A DNA stretch of 64,000 bases from Spizellomyces punctatus DAOM BR117 (Eukaryota > Chytridiomycota > Chytridiomycetes > Spizellomycetales > Spizellomycetaceae). Position 1 is the stretch's first letter, and the number at the start of each line of letters is the position of its first letter. The translations under genes and the position numbers were made by a program. Of this stretch, positions 35,268 to 47,590 are shown in pieces. The notes under the pieces are model-generated. The model was not told the DNA's origin. It searched no databases and saw only the letters and a list, made by a program, of their open reading frames with translations. The DNA lies in contig NW_015971546.1 of the NCBI RefSeq assembly GCF_000182565.1, positions 62,001-126,000 of the forward strand, written 5' to 3'.

Positions 35268-36174
35268 CTACATGGTCTTGGGGTTCTGGAATGCGGCAAG
35301 CTTTGCATCGTTCCAGCTGATGAACTGTCCGCTAAGTTCCATAGGTGCGTCCAGTGCCAACTTCGCTATCACATAACCCGGCACATCAGGGTGGAGAAGC
35401 TTTCCTTGTTCCTTAAACTGAACAAATTGATCATGCGAAGCATCTCCCATTGCTGTGCATGATGAGATAAGTCTTGGTGATGAAGTAGCGAATAACGAGA
35501 GATCATACCTGTTCGACCGGTCTCGCGAATCAGGGTCTGCATATCGGTGTCAACAACGCCTGCAGGACAGTAGACCATTAGATTGCAAACCGACAGTATC
35601 CTAAAGAATAAAATGCCTCACCTGGTCGCAGCGCCACAGAAACTATGTTCTTCTCTTCCAACCCGAGACCAGCAATCAACATGTTGGACGCCGCCTTGGC
35701 GGTACAGTAAGGAACCCATCCTTCTTTGGCGCCCGTGGCAGCTCCTGAGCTCACTAGAATGAATTTTCCATTCACATTCCTCAAGTAATTGGCAGCTTGT
35801 TGGAAGATCGATATGCCGGCGAAAAAATTCACCTCCAAGCACCTCCTCCATGCATCGAGATCAGCATCTGCGACTTTGGTGATGGGGTCAAGAATTCCAG
35901 CATTGTGAACAACTGCATCCAGACGGCCGAACTTCTTTACAGCAGAGTCAACAGCAGTGGAAGCGGCACCGGGAGCCGTGACATCAAGTGAAAGGTAGGA
36001 GAAGCTTGTTGAGTGCGAAGTGATGAGGGACTCCAGTTCGGTGTGCGCACTCGATGGCGACCGGCCCAGTCCAACGACCCGAGCGTTAAGAGACAGGAGA
36101 ATCCTGGTAACAGCCAACCCGATGCCTCTCGAGGCACCAGTGACAACTACAACTGGTCCTTTTGCAGAAGACAT
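35268..36174 (-). CDS. Short-chain dehydrogenase, benzil/sepiapterin reductase-like
   Basis: Three exons; the first codes from ATG at 36174 (MSSAKGPVVVVTGASRGIGL). The TGASRGIG cofactor motif, VVHNAGIL, LVSSGAATGAKEGW with the catalytic Ser, and YCTAK (YxxxK) are present. Splicing gives ALRPGVVDTDMQTLIRETGR and then AMGDASHDQF. This order and the C-terminal FISWND segment fit yeast YIR035C/YIR036C-type benzil reductases, related to sepiapterin reductase. The enzyme is likely NADPH-dependent and cytosolic. The substrate is unknown. It is divergent from IFT121, with 297 bp between starts. An ATG at 36216 in frame would add 14 residues without family support. Confidence 0.88.
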
Positions 36175-36471
36175 GGAGTTGACAAATGGTGGAAGATCAG
36201 GACAACAGACGCGCAAGAAACGCGTCTTACGTTCGCATTCTTGACAATCTCAGCGAGCATTCTAAAGTGGAGAAACGTTGCGTAGAACTAGGAGTGTAAA
36301 GGTTGACAGACGACTATAACGCTGGAAGAACGGCCCCCGCTTGTTTTGCCTTCGCGCAGAAGATCTCATAATAGCGTTGTGAAAACTGGTGCTTGACAAA
36401 GCTCCAACCGCGACACCTTGGAGAACTCAACTCCAACATATGAGAGCTCGACTTATCTAGTTTCCTGCACT

Positions 36472-39400
36472 ATGTTCATATACCTGAGTAAAAAGGTGTG
36501 TGGAAAGATCAGCATACTTTTATGAAGTTCCAAAATGACATGTTGCAATTGTAGATCGCGATTCCGAACGGGGTCAAACTTCGTACAGTGGCATGGAACA
36601 ACGACCAAGGATGGATAGCATGTGGTGGGGAAGAGGGATTACTAAAGGTGCTCAAGCTTGAGAATGCCGCAAATGCATCTGGAGCTGGAGATGGGCAAAC
36701 AGGAGGGAATGAGCGCTTGAATAAAGCAGCAGCTGCGCCCTCAAATTTGTCGATGAATCAAACTCTGGAAGGACACAACGGTAGTTATTAAACATCCAGC
36801 AAACCATGTCAAGAAATCTTCTTGTTCTCATGCGCCCGTTTTAGGAGCTGTTGTGGTATCCACATGGAATATCCAGCACCGGAAACTCACAACATCTGAC
36901 GACAACGGGTTGATTATTGTGTGGATACTGTACAAAGGGATTTGGTATGAAGAAATGATAAATAACCGTAACAAAAGCGTGGTGTCGGATATGCAGTGGA
37001 ACAAAGATGGGGGCAAGATCTGCATTATTTATGAAGACGGTGAGTGCAATCTACTGTAAGTGATGATGAAGGAACCATTGTTTGATCTCTCGTTTTGACA
37101 GGGGCGGTGATTGTTGGTTCTGTGGATGGGAATAGGTTATGGGGCAAGGAGCTGAAAACAAATCTTTCCCATGTACAATGGACACCCGATGGACAGCGCA
37201 TTCTCTTTGGCACTGCTGCCGGAGAGCTGCACTTATATGATAGCACAGGTGCTTTCATGGTGAGAAATGACTTTTTGCATTCTTATTTGGAAGGACGCTG
37301 AAGAAAGGATCCGATTTAGACAAAGGTTCAAAATTACTGCAGCGATTCAGCAGCATCCATGAAGATCGCGGCCATGGACTGGTAAGTGCACGCAATCATG
37401 AACGCATCGGTCCAATTTCTGAGTTTGACAATCTAGGTATAATGGNNNNNNNNNNNNNNNNNNNNNNNNNNNNNNNNNNNNNNNNNNNNNNNNNNNNNNN
37501 NNNNNNNNNNNNNNNNNNNNNNNNNNNNNNNNNNNNNNNNNNNNNATGGCTTCATTGAGCCAAAAATTGCCTGCCTGGCATCTGCTTTGAGAACGGAAAA
37601 ATACAGCTTATGCGTGATGAGATGGATGTCGGTTAGTATATACATTACAGAGAAGCTATTAATGGTACACGGCTGAGTCGATATTCAATACAGCGCCTAT
37701 AATTATTGACACAAACTTACGGCATCTGAATATGAAGTGGAACAACAACGGTTCGCTTCTTGCTGTGGCAGGTGTGCAGTATGCACGCAATGCACAAGGG
37801 GAGGAGAAAGAAATCAATGTGGTTCAGTTTTATGATCCGTATGGTCAGGTGCGGGAACACCTGCTTTCGATTGATTCTGAAAAAAACTACTCACTTTCAA
37901 AACGCACAATTAGTTTTTGCGCCTGCTAAAAGTCCCAGGAAAGCGCATAAACGCGTTATCGTGGGAGTACAGTGGACTCCGCATTGCACTTGCTGTCGAT
38001 TCTTTCATTTACTTCGCAAACGTTCGGCCGGATTACAAATGGACGTTTTTTGCCGGGGATGTTCTGGCATACACGTATCATCGCCCTGACAGGACCGAAA
38101 GTGCGCTCACTTTCTGGAATACGAAAACAAACGAAAAATACACAAAGTAGGGAGCGACACTCGTTTGAATTGACGGAGCTCAGTGTATATATGCTCACCC
38201 AATTTGAACAGACCTGTAAGCAAGCTTCTCCTAATGACTTCATTTGGAGAGCACAGCTTACTCGTGACGAAGCTGGACGAGGAAGGCACAGACCAGTAAG
38301 GGCTTCATCGCGTATTACTCTCATCACAGTCCGCACTCTTACACCAATGTTATGGTCAGGTACATACTGACTGTGGTGAACGCAATTGGGACGCCGCAGG
38401 AAAGCAAATATATCGAATTCGAGCCTAAGTTTGCCGCAATCACCAAGCATCACGTCTTTGTGGCATCCTCCGATATTGTTCTACATTGGCACTTCAAAGT
38501 CGCTGCTACCACGAGATTGACGGCACTTGATGGCAGGTCACTAGCATTCGGTAAATAATGTACGACAACTAACCAACATTGAAACTAGTCGTTCGTCGAA
38601 CGGATGCGCGCGAAAGGGCGTTCCACATCGACGACGTAACCATCGTTGGGGCGGGTATTAGTGGTGCATCTGTTCTGGACTTGAAAACAAAACGGTGCGC
38701 CAATGTTTGCATCACAATAACCGCCTTGTTCAGTACTTGATACTTGACCTCTATTGATAGTGCAACAGCAGATGCCATCGTAAGCATTGCAGCATGTGAT
38801 GCGACACTCTTGGTAGCACGGCTGTCGGGCTCGATACATCAGTTTGTCCTGCCATCCATGACCTTGGACAATAAATATTCAATTCCATTCCGCCCGCAAT
38901 CGATCTCTCTCAACTGCGATGCCAGTAGAGTGGCGATTCTGGATTCATCTGGAATGCTCAAATTGATGGAACTGGAGAAGAAGACACCGGGCCTGCCAAA
39001 GACAAGCCGCGGTACCGGGGCTCCCGTGCCGGGCGGTATGGCCGGTATACCCTCTGATCCCGGAAAGGTACGGGTAGACTCATACATATGAAGGTTGCTC
39101 ACTGCAAATGACTAGGATTGTTTATTACGATTCATAGCGTGATGGCGGGAATCTGTTAAATTTTGAGAGAAAGGACGTTTGGGATATTCGCTGGTTAGTA
39201 TCCATGTGAACGGATCCCATGTACCCATCATTGGTCCTCAAAACGCCCACCTGCAGGTCCGACGACAATCCAGAACTTTTCGCAATTATGGAGAAGACGC
39301 GTATGTACGTCTTCCGTAACTTGGATCCAGAAGAACCCATTACGTGCGCGGGATGTAAGCTTCCCATCTCAGAGATGGTTCATGCGCATCGCTACTCTTA

Positions 39401-41786
39401 CACTTTCTCTATCAGATATATGTTGCTTCAATAATCTTCAGATCAAAGCGGCAATGCTGGACGAAATTATGTTGCAACCTGACACACCGTCCAGAGAGCA
39501 GTTAATTAACATTGAAACAAAATCTCTGCGGGATACGCGAAGTAAGGCGGTTTGAACCTGAAGGACCCTGCTTCAAAACGCTTACTTCTTTTGTCGCTAG
39601 ATATCTTGTCGCAAGTTGGTCTCGCAGATGGCCATCAGTTTGTGGAGGACAATCCACATCCTCGTCTGTGGAAACTTATCGTTGATGCTGCCTTGGAGCA
39701 ACTCGACTTTAATATCGCTCAGAAAGCGCTGGTGAAGTGCATGGATTACCCTGGTCTGCAATTTATCAAAAGACTTCAGAAGATGGACGTAAGTTGTAGC
39801 TAATCATATCTTGTCAGAGTAAGTCAGAAGTTAAAGCTTTCATGAACAGGACAATCTGAAGCAAAGAGCTGAAATTGCGGCTTTTTTTGGTCAATATGAG
39901 GTGGCTGAAAAGGTATATCTTGATATGGACCGAAAAGACCTTGCCATTGAGCTCCGTGAAAAAACTGGAGACTGGTTTCGAGTTGTTCAATTGATCAAAA
40001 GCGGCGGTGGAGGTGATGATGTCATGCTGGAGAAGGCCTGGAATCACATTGGTGACTATTATTATGATCGTCAGCGATGGTAGGAGCCTTTTGGAGCCGC
40101 GGTCCAACGCACGACTGCTAATGTGGATGACCATAGGTCCCAAGCAGCGACCTACTACGCACAAGGACGGAAATTCGAAAGGCTTGCCGAGTGTTATTAC
40201 CTAGTTGAAGACTATGACGCGCTTGAAAAACTTGCGCTTAACTTACCCGAGGGCAATCCGCTACTCAGGGTAATCTATCCTCCGTGCTTTGCGGACTCTA
40301 TTCTGACGGCTAACCAGCTGGTAAACTCAGGATATAGCAGAGAACTTTGTCAGCGTGGGTCTTGTCGAAGAAGCAGTTCGAGCTTATCTGAAAATTGGGG
40401 ACATCAAAGCCGCCGTAGATACGTGCGTCCATCTCAATCAGGTCCGGTGCTGCAAACTCCCTGCATTTCCGATGACCAGCGAATCTCATCTCAAGTGGTC
40501 ATTAGTGGAATACAGCTGTAGACTTGGCCCAACGGCATAGCTTTAAAGATATCGAAGGATTGTTGACGCAATATGCCAGTCATCTGCTGGAGAAGGGAAA
40601 GAAGCTCGAAGTGATTGAGTTATACAGGAAGGCGAACTACTGCGAGAAGTCTGCCAATCTGCTATATGAGGTCTGAGTAACATGGCCTACTGGATAGTGT
40701 CACAGCAGATTTACGCCTGTCTGCGATTATAGCTTGCACAAGAAGCGGCAAAGTCGAATAAGAGCCCCTTAATCATCAAGAAGATGTATGTTTTGGCCGC
40801 ACTTGAGGTGGAACGCTATCATCAATTGACAAGGATGGAGCGGGGCGGACAAGAGGCGGTACGTCAAATCTTGTGCAAGTGGGTTGGGATCAACAACAGA
40901 AAACTAAATATGCCCTTTTGTACGTCCTTTTTGCTGCTGTGCTTAGACGAAAGCTGCTTTAGAGGGCTTACTCGCCGAGGATGCAAAAGCCCCTATGGAA
41001 AGCAAGTTTCTCGACAACGCCTGGAGAGGAGCGGAAGCATATCACTTCTACATGCTTGTACAACGGCAGTTTTATGCGGGCAATATTGAAGCTGCTGTCA
41101 AAACAGTATGATTATGTGGTTATCTGCGATATATTTACTTGTTATTAACAGTGGCTATGTTCCAGGCACTACATTTACGCGAATACGATGACATACTTGA
41201 TGCTAAGGTTATATTTAGTCTTCTGGGTCTCGTGAGCATTCATGCGAAGAGATTCGGAGCATGCTCGAAAGCGTTTATGAAACTGGAAGCAATCCCCGCA
41301 ACATCAGATCATGAAGTGGAACAGTTCGAGAAATTAGCATTGAATATCTTTACAAAGTACGTATCCACCTATTGGGAGAATTTGCGAATCTGGTAGCGAC
41401 GTTCTGACCGACAATTTTTAGATATCCACCCCATGAGCCGAAAGGCCATCATGTGGCATGTACAAACTGTGGAGGGGTCATTCGAGACAGGTTCGTGCAA
41501 GATATTCTGACGATCTTCTGTTACTAATTTTCTGCTTTGGTACAGCGATACTTTCTGCACACATTGTCAGGTGACCTTCCCTACCTGCATTGCTTCTGGA
41601 CAACCCATTTTGGACAGCATGCATTTTATGTGTCATGTCTGCAAGCACCGTGCCATCGAGAGCGAAATTGCTGGAATGAGCTGTTGTCCTTTGGTAAGAA
41701 GGTTTATGAATTGGCTCGTCCATGTGACGTTGCCTGGTGACTTTCTTATAATTAACTTAATGTCGTAGTGCCATGCGAGACTGTAG
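36472..41786 (+). CDS. IFT121: Intraflagellar transport protein IFT121 (WDR35), interrupted by assembly gap
   Basis: A many-exon gene whose spliced pieces follow human WDR35 in order: [113 protein letters not shown], [31 protein letters not shown] and [10 protein letters not shown]. It has N-terminal WD40 propellers and then a TPR solenoid. The Cys-rich C-terminus ([29 protein letters not shown]) ends at 41786 after a last intron. IFT121 is a peripheral IFT-A subunit for retrograde transport in cilia. A 100-N gap (37446-37545) lies in an exon, and about 40 bases later the frame is lost by one base. The stretch near 38150-38340 could not be spliced confidently. Confidence 0.93.
37446..37545. 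other. Assembly gap (100 N)
   Basis: Exactly 100 N, inside an IFT121 exon. Homology suggests that only a few residues are missing between YNG and GFIEPK, so the gap length is a placeholder and not an estimate. Confidence 0.95.
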
Positions 41787-43934
41787 TATATCCATTAGAA
41801 TCCAGTGTATATTTTTATTCTATTAATTTAACGTCCTTTCCCCACGGCTTCATGCTCCCAAAATGTCAGCCTCTGCGTTCTGTGCGGGAAAACCTAACAA
41901 TTGATTCCCTTGAGAGAATCGTCAAATGTCGAGAGCTTGATTTCGGGCACCGATTGGCGCAAGTTGGTTTGGACGTACCAGAAGAGACATCCGCTGGAGA
42001 ATCTTAATGGCTAGATATCTCGTTGGCTCTCGATGATATGCTAATTTTACTGAGGAGGCAAGGATCCACTGACGCTATATCTGAAGCCGAATATAAACAA
42101 AGATCTACTGTGTGAAAACCACGATACTTACTAATGCTACTCTGTAACTGACGCGTGCCACTAGGGAGAGGATATATGCCGTATATCGTCGCTAATCTTC
42201 ATTAGTTTTCATAACTTCATGATGCTATCGTGTGATCTTTCGCTGTGTCCCAGTGGGTCAATCCGACCCGTGACTGTTAAGCGCTTGAAAATTGTCTGTC
42301 ATCATCTCCAGGTATTCTTGCCGTCCTGGCCTAAATTGATGAATACCCTCGTGGCACCTTATGACCTGGCGGCCGTGGCGGCGATGATCTAATGTGGATG
42401 GAGCGCGCCTGGTGGCAGCAACATCAGCGATGCAATTGCTCCTACCGCTATAGGAGGAGGTGAGAATACGGCGTCGGCGACCGGCCGGGAGTTTGCTAAT
42501 AGCTGCCCTGAGAGAAACTTCTTTTACCTGAAGTTATGAGGGTGCCCTCTCTTGGCTCTGCCGCTATCTTTGTGGAATCAAGCAGATCCTTATAACGGAC
42601 CTGGCGTCAGCCCATAAAGTTTGAAGCGGATACTATGAGATCGTGGCTATACTCGTCGTTCCGGTATCTCATCTATAAAATGGTCAGGATCTAAGGATGT
42701 GGCTAGATTCTGATTTGAGGCCGTCGACAGCACCGGAGAGGTCCCGGATTTGCTTCAGATTTGCTCTCAGTTTCCGCAACTGGGTATAGTGGAATGCGAC
42801 ATAATGCCACAATGCCGTAAATGGTAGAGGTTTGCAGGGGTTGCTACAGGAGGGACGGGGGAGCTTGTAGAGCGCATTGGTAGGAAGCGTACACAGCCAA
42901 ACACGGCGATAAGTCATGAAGCGGTCGGCCGTTTTTCAATTGATGTTAGAACCGGCCCACCGTTGCGGACGTTCACTTGCCCCAGGCTCAGGCTTACGTG
43001 CCCCAATGTTTCGCGTGACTAAACCACCGAGTTGCCCGGTTCTGATAAATTCCGGCTACTTGGTCCAACCAAATCGTTGAACGCAGCTACAGAAAATATG
43101 TATGAAAAAGCAACAAATATCTGCTTCCCAATGTTGATTTCCCATGTACAGAGCTAAAGATTGGTGGCTGTATGAAAACCCAAGTTTTTTCAAAAGTGTC
43201 CACTTAATAATTGTGAATGCGGACAGCGTGGTAACCTTTCCTGCTTCAAAAAGACCTGGTTTCCCTACCAAAGACAAATTTGGTCTGAGACCATACGCTT
43301 CGGCGAACGTTAACACCAAGTTGTTCCCGCAGGTGTTGCATGCTATGCAATACGAACCTCAGCACACATTTTCTCGTTTACCCTTGAGTAATCTTCTATA
43401 GCGGCTTCTTTTTGTCTGTCCTAATGATTTCTACCTTTCCAACTGCTGGATTAATGTAATTGATGCTATTGTGGCAGGGATCTTGACTCTAGAAAGAATG
43501 GGCATTGAAGTGCGACTCGCAAAATGTCCAACCTTTTAGGTGATGAACGTCTTATCCCTTTTCAATAGGCAATCCATAGAAAACAGTTTACAGCACGCTT
43601 TTTCCTCCTAATGTGTGCTCATGGAGAAAGGTGTCTCTGACTTGAGTTTTAGTTATTAGCTGTGCTTTTGACCATTGTCGACATGTATGTGGGCAAAAAA
43701 GACTGTTCAGTAATGCAGCCACTGGATCGAATGAAATGAAATGCAAAATGCCTGGATTTAGGCAAATAAACTATGGTTCGATGCACAAAAGATGCTCCAT
43801 CATGAGAAAATGGGTCCAATACCTGTGGCCATGAACAGATTGCAATTACTATCCCTTGCGGCCATTGGATGAGGAATATTCTGCAGTTGCCACCTGCATG
43901 ACGCTAAATGACTCAATATATCCACTCTTTTTTC
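41787..43934. other. Intergenic stretch, no gene seen
   Basis: About 2.1 kb after IFT121. The frame that continues to 42007 on + overlaps the last IFT121 exon and has no independent support. Other frames are below 90 codons. No tRNA, repeat array or mobile element signature was found. Confidence 0.45.
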
Positions 43935-43941
43935 TATATAA
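43935..43941 (+). promoter_or_regulatory. TATA box with downstream pyrimidine tract
   Basis: TATATAA at 43935 is followed at once by a C-run and a long CT-rich tract (43943-43976), the layout of strong fungal RNA polymerase II promoters. A start codon with a spliced frame lies 79 bases after the TATA box. Confidence 0.55.
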
Positions 43942-44019
43942 CCCCCCCCTCTTCTTCTTCCCTCTTGTTCTTTACCCTCGACTCGCAAGCATCTGCCCAA
44001 CATATCTCAGTCCATCATC

Positions 44020-44255
44020 ATGAGAATGCCACTCTGGTGTCAAGGACCTCGCCCTCCTGACTACAACAACAACATAACCCCTTGCAAACACTATTACTAC
44101 TATTCCGCTACGATCGCAGGTATGCATTATCTTTGTATTTTCCCATGCCCGTATTCCAAGTCTAATTCTGATCTACCTTAGTATCTGAACATCCTCTGAC
44201 TAAAGAATTTCGGAATCAAGGGCTTAGTAGGATTTCTCTCGTGTGGTGGGCTTAG
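44020..44255 (+). CDS. Candidate short spliced ORF (57 residues)
   Basis: ATG at 44020 opens a frame of 100 nt ending at GCA G|GTATGC. A 62-nt intron with a CTAAT branch-like element and a CTACCTTAG acceptor follows, and exon 2 (44182-44255) closes with TAG. The predicted product is rich in Asn, Tyr and Pro near its middle (YNNNITPCKHYYYYS) and has no recognisable domain. It is supported by a strong TATA/CT promoter just upstream and clean splice sites. It might instead be a noncoding spliced transcript. There are about 530 bases to the NDC80 start. Confidence 0.35.
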
Positions 44256-44785
44256 TTACCCGGTTAGAACAACCGTAATGTATTGCATGTGTAATTGGGC
44301 CTAGTCGTAGTTGGTTGTAAGGAGGGAATTGGCTTTTCCGGGCTGGTTGTCGCCAGTCTATTCCCTGGTGTATTGTGTTGTGACATTAGTTCTTGCCAAT
44401 ACACTACGATATTCGGGTCAGAACAGTTGACATGAAGACCTTACGCAAGCCCCAAGCCCCGTAGTCCATATTTGGGTTTATGAGACGCGTGCAGCATTCG
44501 GACACTTGCGGACATCTGTCACGTCGGTCAGATTTCACACTTCAAAGCGAGCGAGATCGTCAAGAATTTTCGAGATCCCATTGTCCCATTCTCAGGACGG
44601 CGTTGGCTGCGACAATTTTCGAGAATCCAACTCTTCTTGAATCCTCTTGAATTTTGCATAACTTGGAATACTTCCGGTCCTTGTCTCCAACCAAATAAAG
44701 CGAACTTCCACCGCCATTTTTTGCGGAAGAACACCGACTGACAAAGCCGGTTGCCGTGCCATAGGATTTCCGGATCACATATGTT
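44256..44785. other. Intergenic, upstream of NDC80
   Basis: About 530 bases; open frames on the minus strand (to 72 codons) have no support. Contains the NDC80 promoter by position. Confidence 0.45.
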
Positions 44786-47320
44786 ATGAACGGTGGAACA
44801 AGATTAACAAGTGGTACGCAACCTGGAGGAAATTACGCAATGAACTCTCGAATGTCAACGATTGGAATTGGAGGGCCTCGACCTTCACTCGGACCACCGA
44901 GGATGTCCTTAGCCAGGGGAGGAGGTCCTATAGGTGGAATGGCGGGAATGGCGGATGGGCTGGCTGCAGGACGGACGTCTGATGCGCGTATGTCAGGGAT
45001 TGGAAGAACGATGGGTGCCGTATCCAGGTTCGTCAAGCACCGTAGGAATATCTTTGGCAGCATAGCTCAATTTGAACTAAGCAACTCATCATCTAGACGC
45101 TCCAGCCAGTATGCTGGCCGACCGTCGAATATGGGAACTGGAGGCGCAACCATCATAACTAAAGACCCTCGTCAGATACGAGACAAGTCATGGCAGGCAA
45201 ACGCCATTCGTTCGCTTATCAACTTCTTGGTGCAAAGCGGGTACAATCAAGCTGTATCAGTCAAAACCCTACAGGCACCTTCCGCAAAGGATTTCCAAAA
45301 TATATTCAAATTCCTCTACGCCCAACTTGATCCCGACTACGTGTTTCAAAAAAAATTTGAAGAAGAAGTTCCGCCAATACTGAAAGGACTGAGGTGAGCT
45401 ATCCTGTGATGCAAAGTGCGACCAATTGACTGACATTGCACATGCAGGTATCCGTTTGCCGATCAGATTAGCAAGTCACACCTATATTCCGTCGGGTCCA
45501 TGCATGCATGGCCAACACTATTGGCAATGCTCACATGGATTGTAGAGCTGATTTGTGTAGGTGTGAGAAGCAGTGCACACAGTCTGATGTGTATGTTCGA
45601 CTAATGCGCTAATCATCTGCAGTGCTGTGATGCTATGGATAATGAAAATGACATCGACGACGGAACCGGCATTCAGGACGACATACAACCGGAAAAGATG
45701 TTCTTCAACTATGTCACGCAGGCATATGGGGTCTTCTTGCAGGGAGACGATAATTATGAGTATATGGATAAAGAGCTTATTGACAGTTTCGGTATGTTGA
45801 TGATGCGGATATGCTCACTTAAATCAATCGTTAACCAAAATGTTTAGATAGGAAAAACGAGAAGGTGCTCAAGGCATTGGAGCGCCTAGAAACGGAACAT
45901 GATGCATTGGAAAAGGAATGGACCCACCTGACCGAAAGCGAAGTAAGTTCTACAAGTGATACACGTTCGCTCAGGAAGGACTAACACCAGCGATATTTGG
46001 CAGTCTCCCGTGGTCTTACTTGAGCGAGAGAGCAGAATTCTAGAATCCGACAAAGAGAAGTTTAGGCAGTATATACAGCACGTGGAGGGCAAAATACAAA
46101 AGTTCCAAGACGCGATATTGACGCTTAAAGAAGATCTTGAGGCGAAAGGTAAGAGTTCCCTTGTTTCTCATTGTGGTGCTTTCTTTGTGATGATTCATGT
46201 TCTCTCCCGTAATTAAGAGAAAGAAGGGGAGCAGCTTGCTGACGAGAAGGCTCAACTGCAACGAACTGTGGATGCACAGGAAATTTCGCCAGCAGACGTT
46301 GATCGAATGACAGCCGAAAGAGAGCAGCTCAATCAGACTCTGGGAACTGTAGCCGTGAAAATGGACGAAGCAAACAAAAGCCTCTGGGACAAGGAGATCA
46401 CCATGCAAAAAAAGATGGATCACGTCAGTGTTCAGCTCGTTTCCGTTGATTTTTCACATAATGGAAGGCTGATTTTAAGATTTGAACGGAAACATATAGT
46501 TGGAAAAGTTAATCCAGGAGTACAATACGTTTGCCTACAAACTTGGCTTGCTGGGGCCAGACTCAGCAGCGGCAGAGTTAGCGGTGGAATTAGAACTGCG
46601 CGTGCACGCGAGCAGACCGGACCAAATGGTCTCCCTAGATCTACGTAACCAAGCAAAAGTAGGTCTGAGCTATTGATGCAATGCTGATTAGGTACTAACT
46701 GGTCTGCAGCCAAGCTTGACTCAACTTCGATCAAAATTCAATTCGAAGTTGCACCAAGCGCAGGATGATGTGATAGCATTGCAAGAAACCATGGATAACC
46801 TGAACTGGTCATTCACGCAAAAGAAAGAAGAACTTGGCGAGATTGAGAGTCAAATACGACAATTGGCCGACCGCTACCGACAGGAGCAAGAGGTGCGTAC
46901 CTCATATGCCCAAGTTCGTCTTAAATGGGTCGCGCTAACCATCCTTCCAGCATATTGGTATTGCAAACAATGCCAGCAACGAGGAGATCCAGCAATATGA
47001 ACGAAATATACAACGAATCAAGATTGAGGCTAACGGGGCTTTAATCCAGTCACAACAAAAAATGCAGAAGGCTGTCGTTGAGTACGTCTCCATCAAACAT
47101 TATATTCTTGACATCCACTCTGACATCAATTATTAGATACGATCAACTTTCTCGAAACTGCACAGAACACCGAGAGCGATTGCTCAACCAACTTGCCAAA
47201 GCTCTGGTAGAGGTTTTCAACTTCCACCAGCATGTCCACGGCCAACTTGAGGAACTGCATAAGGAAGCAGAAGTGCATTTCAAGGAGGCCGTGCTGGATG
47301 CGGATAGGAGTAATCGATAA
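44786..47320 (+). CDS. NDC80: Kinetochore protein NDC80 (HEC1)
   Basis: A multi-exon gene. A basic, Gly/Arg/Ser-rich N-terminal tail (about 120 residues) precedes the calponin-homology head: DPRQIRDKSWQANAIRSLIN, then DFQNIFKFLYAQLDPDYVF, EEEVPPILKGLRYPFADQIS and WPTLLAMLTWIVELI. A long coiled coil follows in later exons (LERLETEHDALEKEW, LEKLIQEYNTFAYKLGLLG, LTQLRSKFNSKLHQAQDDV). The protein ends NFHQHVHGQLEELHKEAEVH. NDC80 binds microtubules through the head and basic tail as part of the NDC80-NUF2-SPC24-SPC25 complex at outer kinetochores. The basic tail is the expected Aurora-B-regulated region. The start at 44786 is the first ATG before the conserved tail. Confidence 0.94.
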
Positions 47321-47590
47321 TATTGGCATTACTCCACCAAGATTCAATAGAATTGGCACCAAGAGTGAACTGAAAGAATAAGTCTGATAGTTATTACCCC
47401 ATATTTTATGTATGAACATTGAAAGTCATTGAAAGTAACGTCGTTCAGATCTACATGTGTGGCGTGGGATGTCCAAGCCACTGTGCGCGGAGGACTCTCA
47501 GTCGCAGGGAAAGACGGCGAGTTGCTCATTTCGCCATTAGCAATTGACGTCCTGTTGCCTTGACCTACAGACTCTGAACCAAGCGGTGGG

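Noticed and set aside
41768..42007. 79-codon frame after IFT121
   Set aside because: It starts inside the last IFT121 exon in another frame. The IFT121 frame ends properly with CPLCHARL and a stop at 41786, as in homologues.
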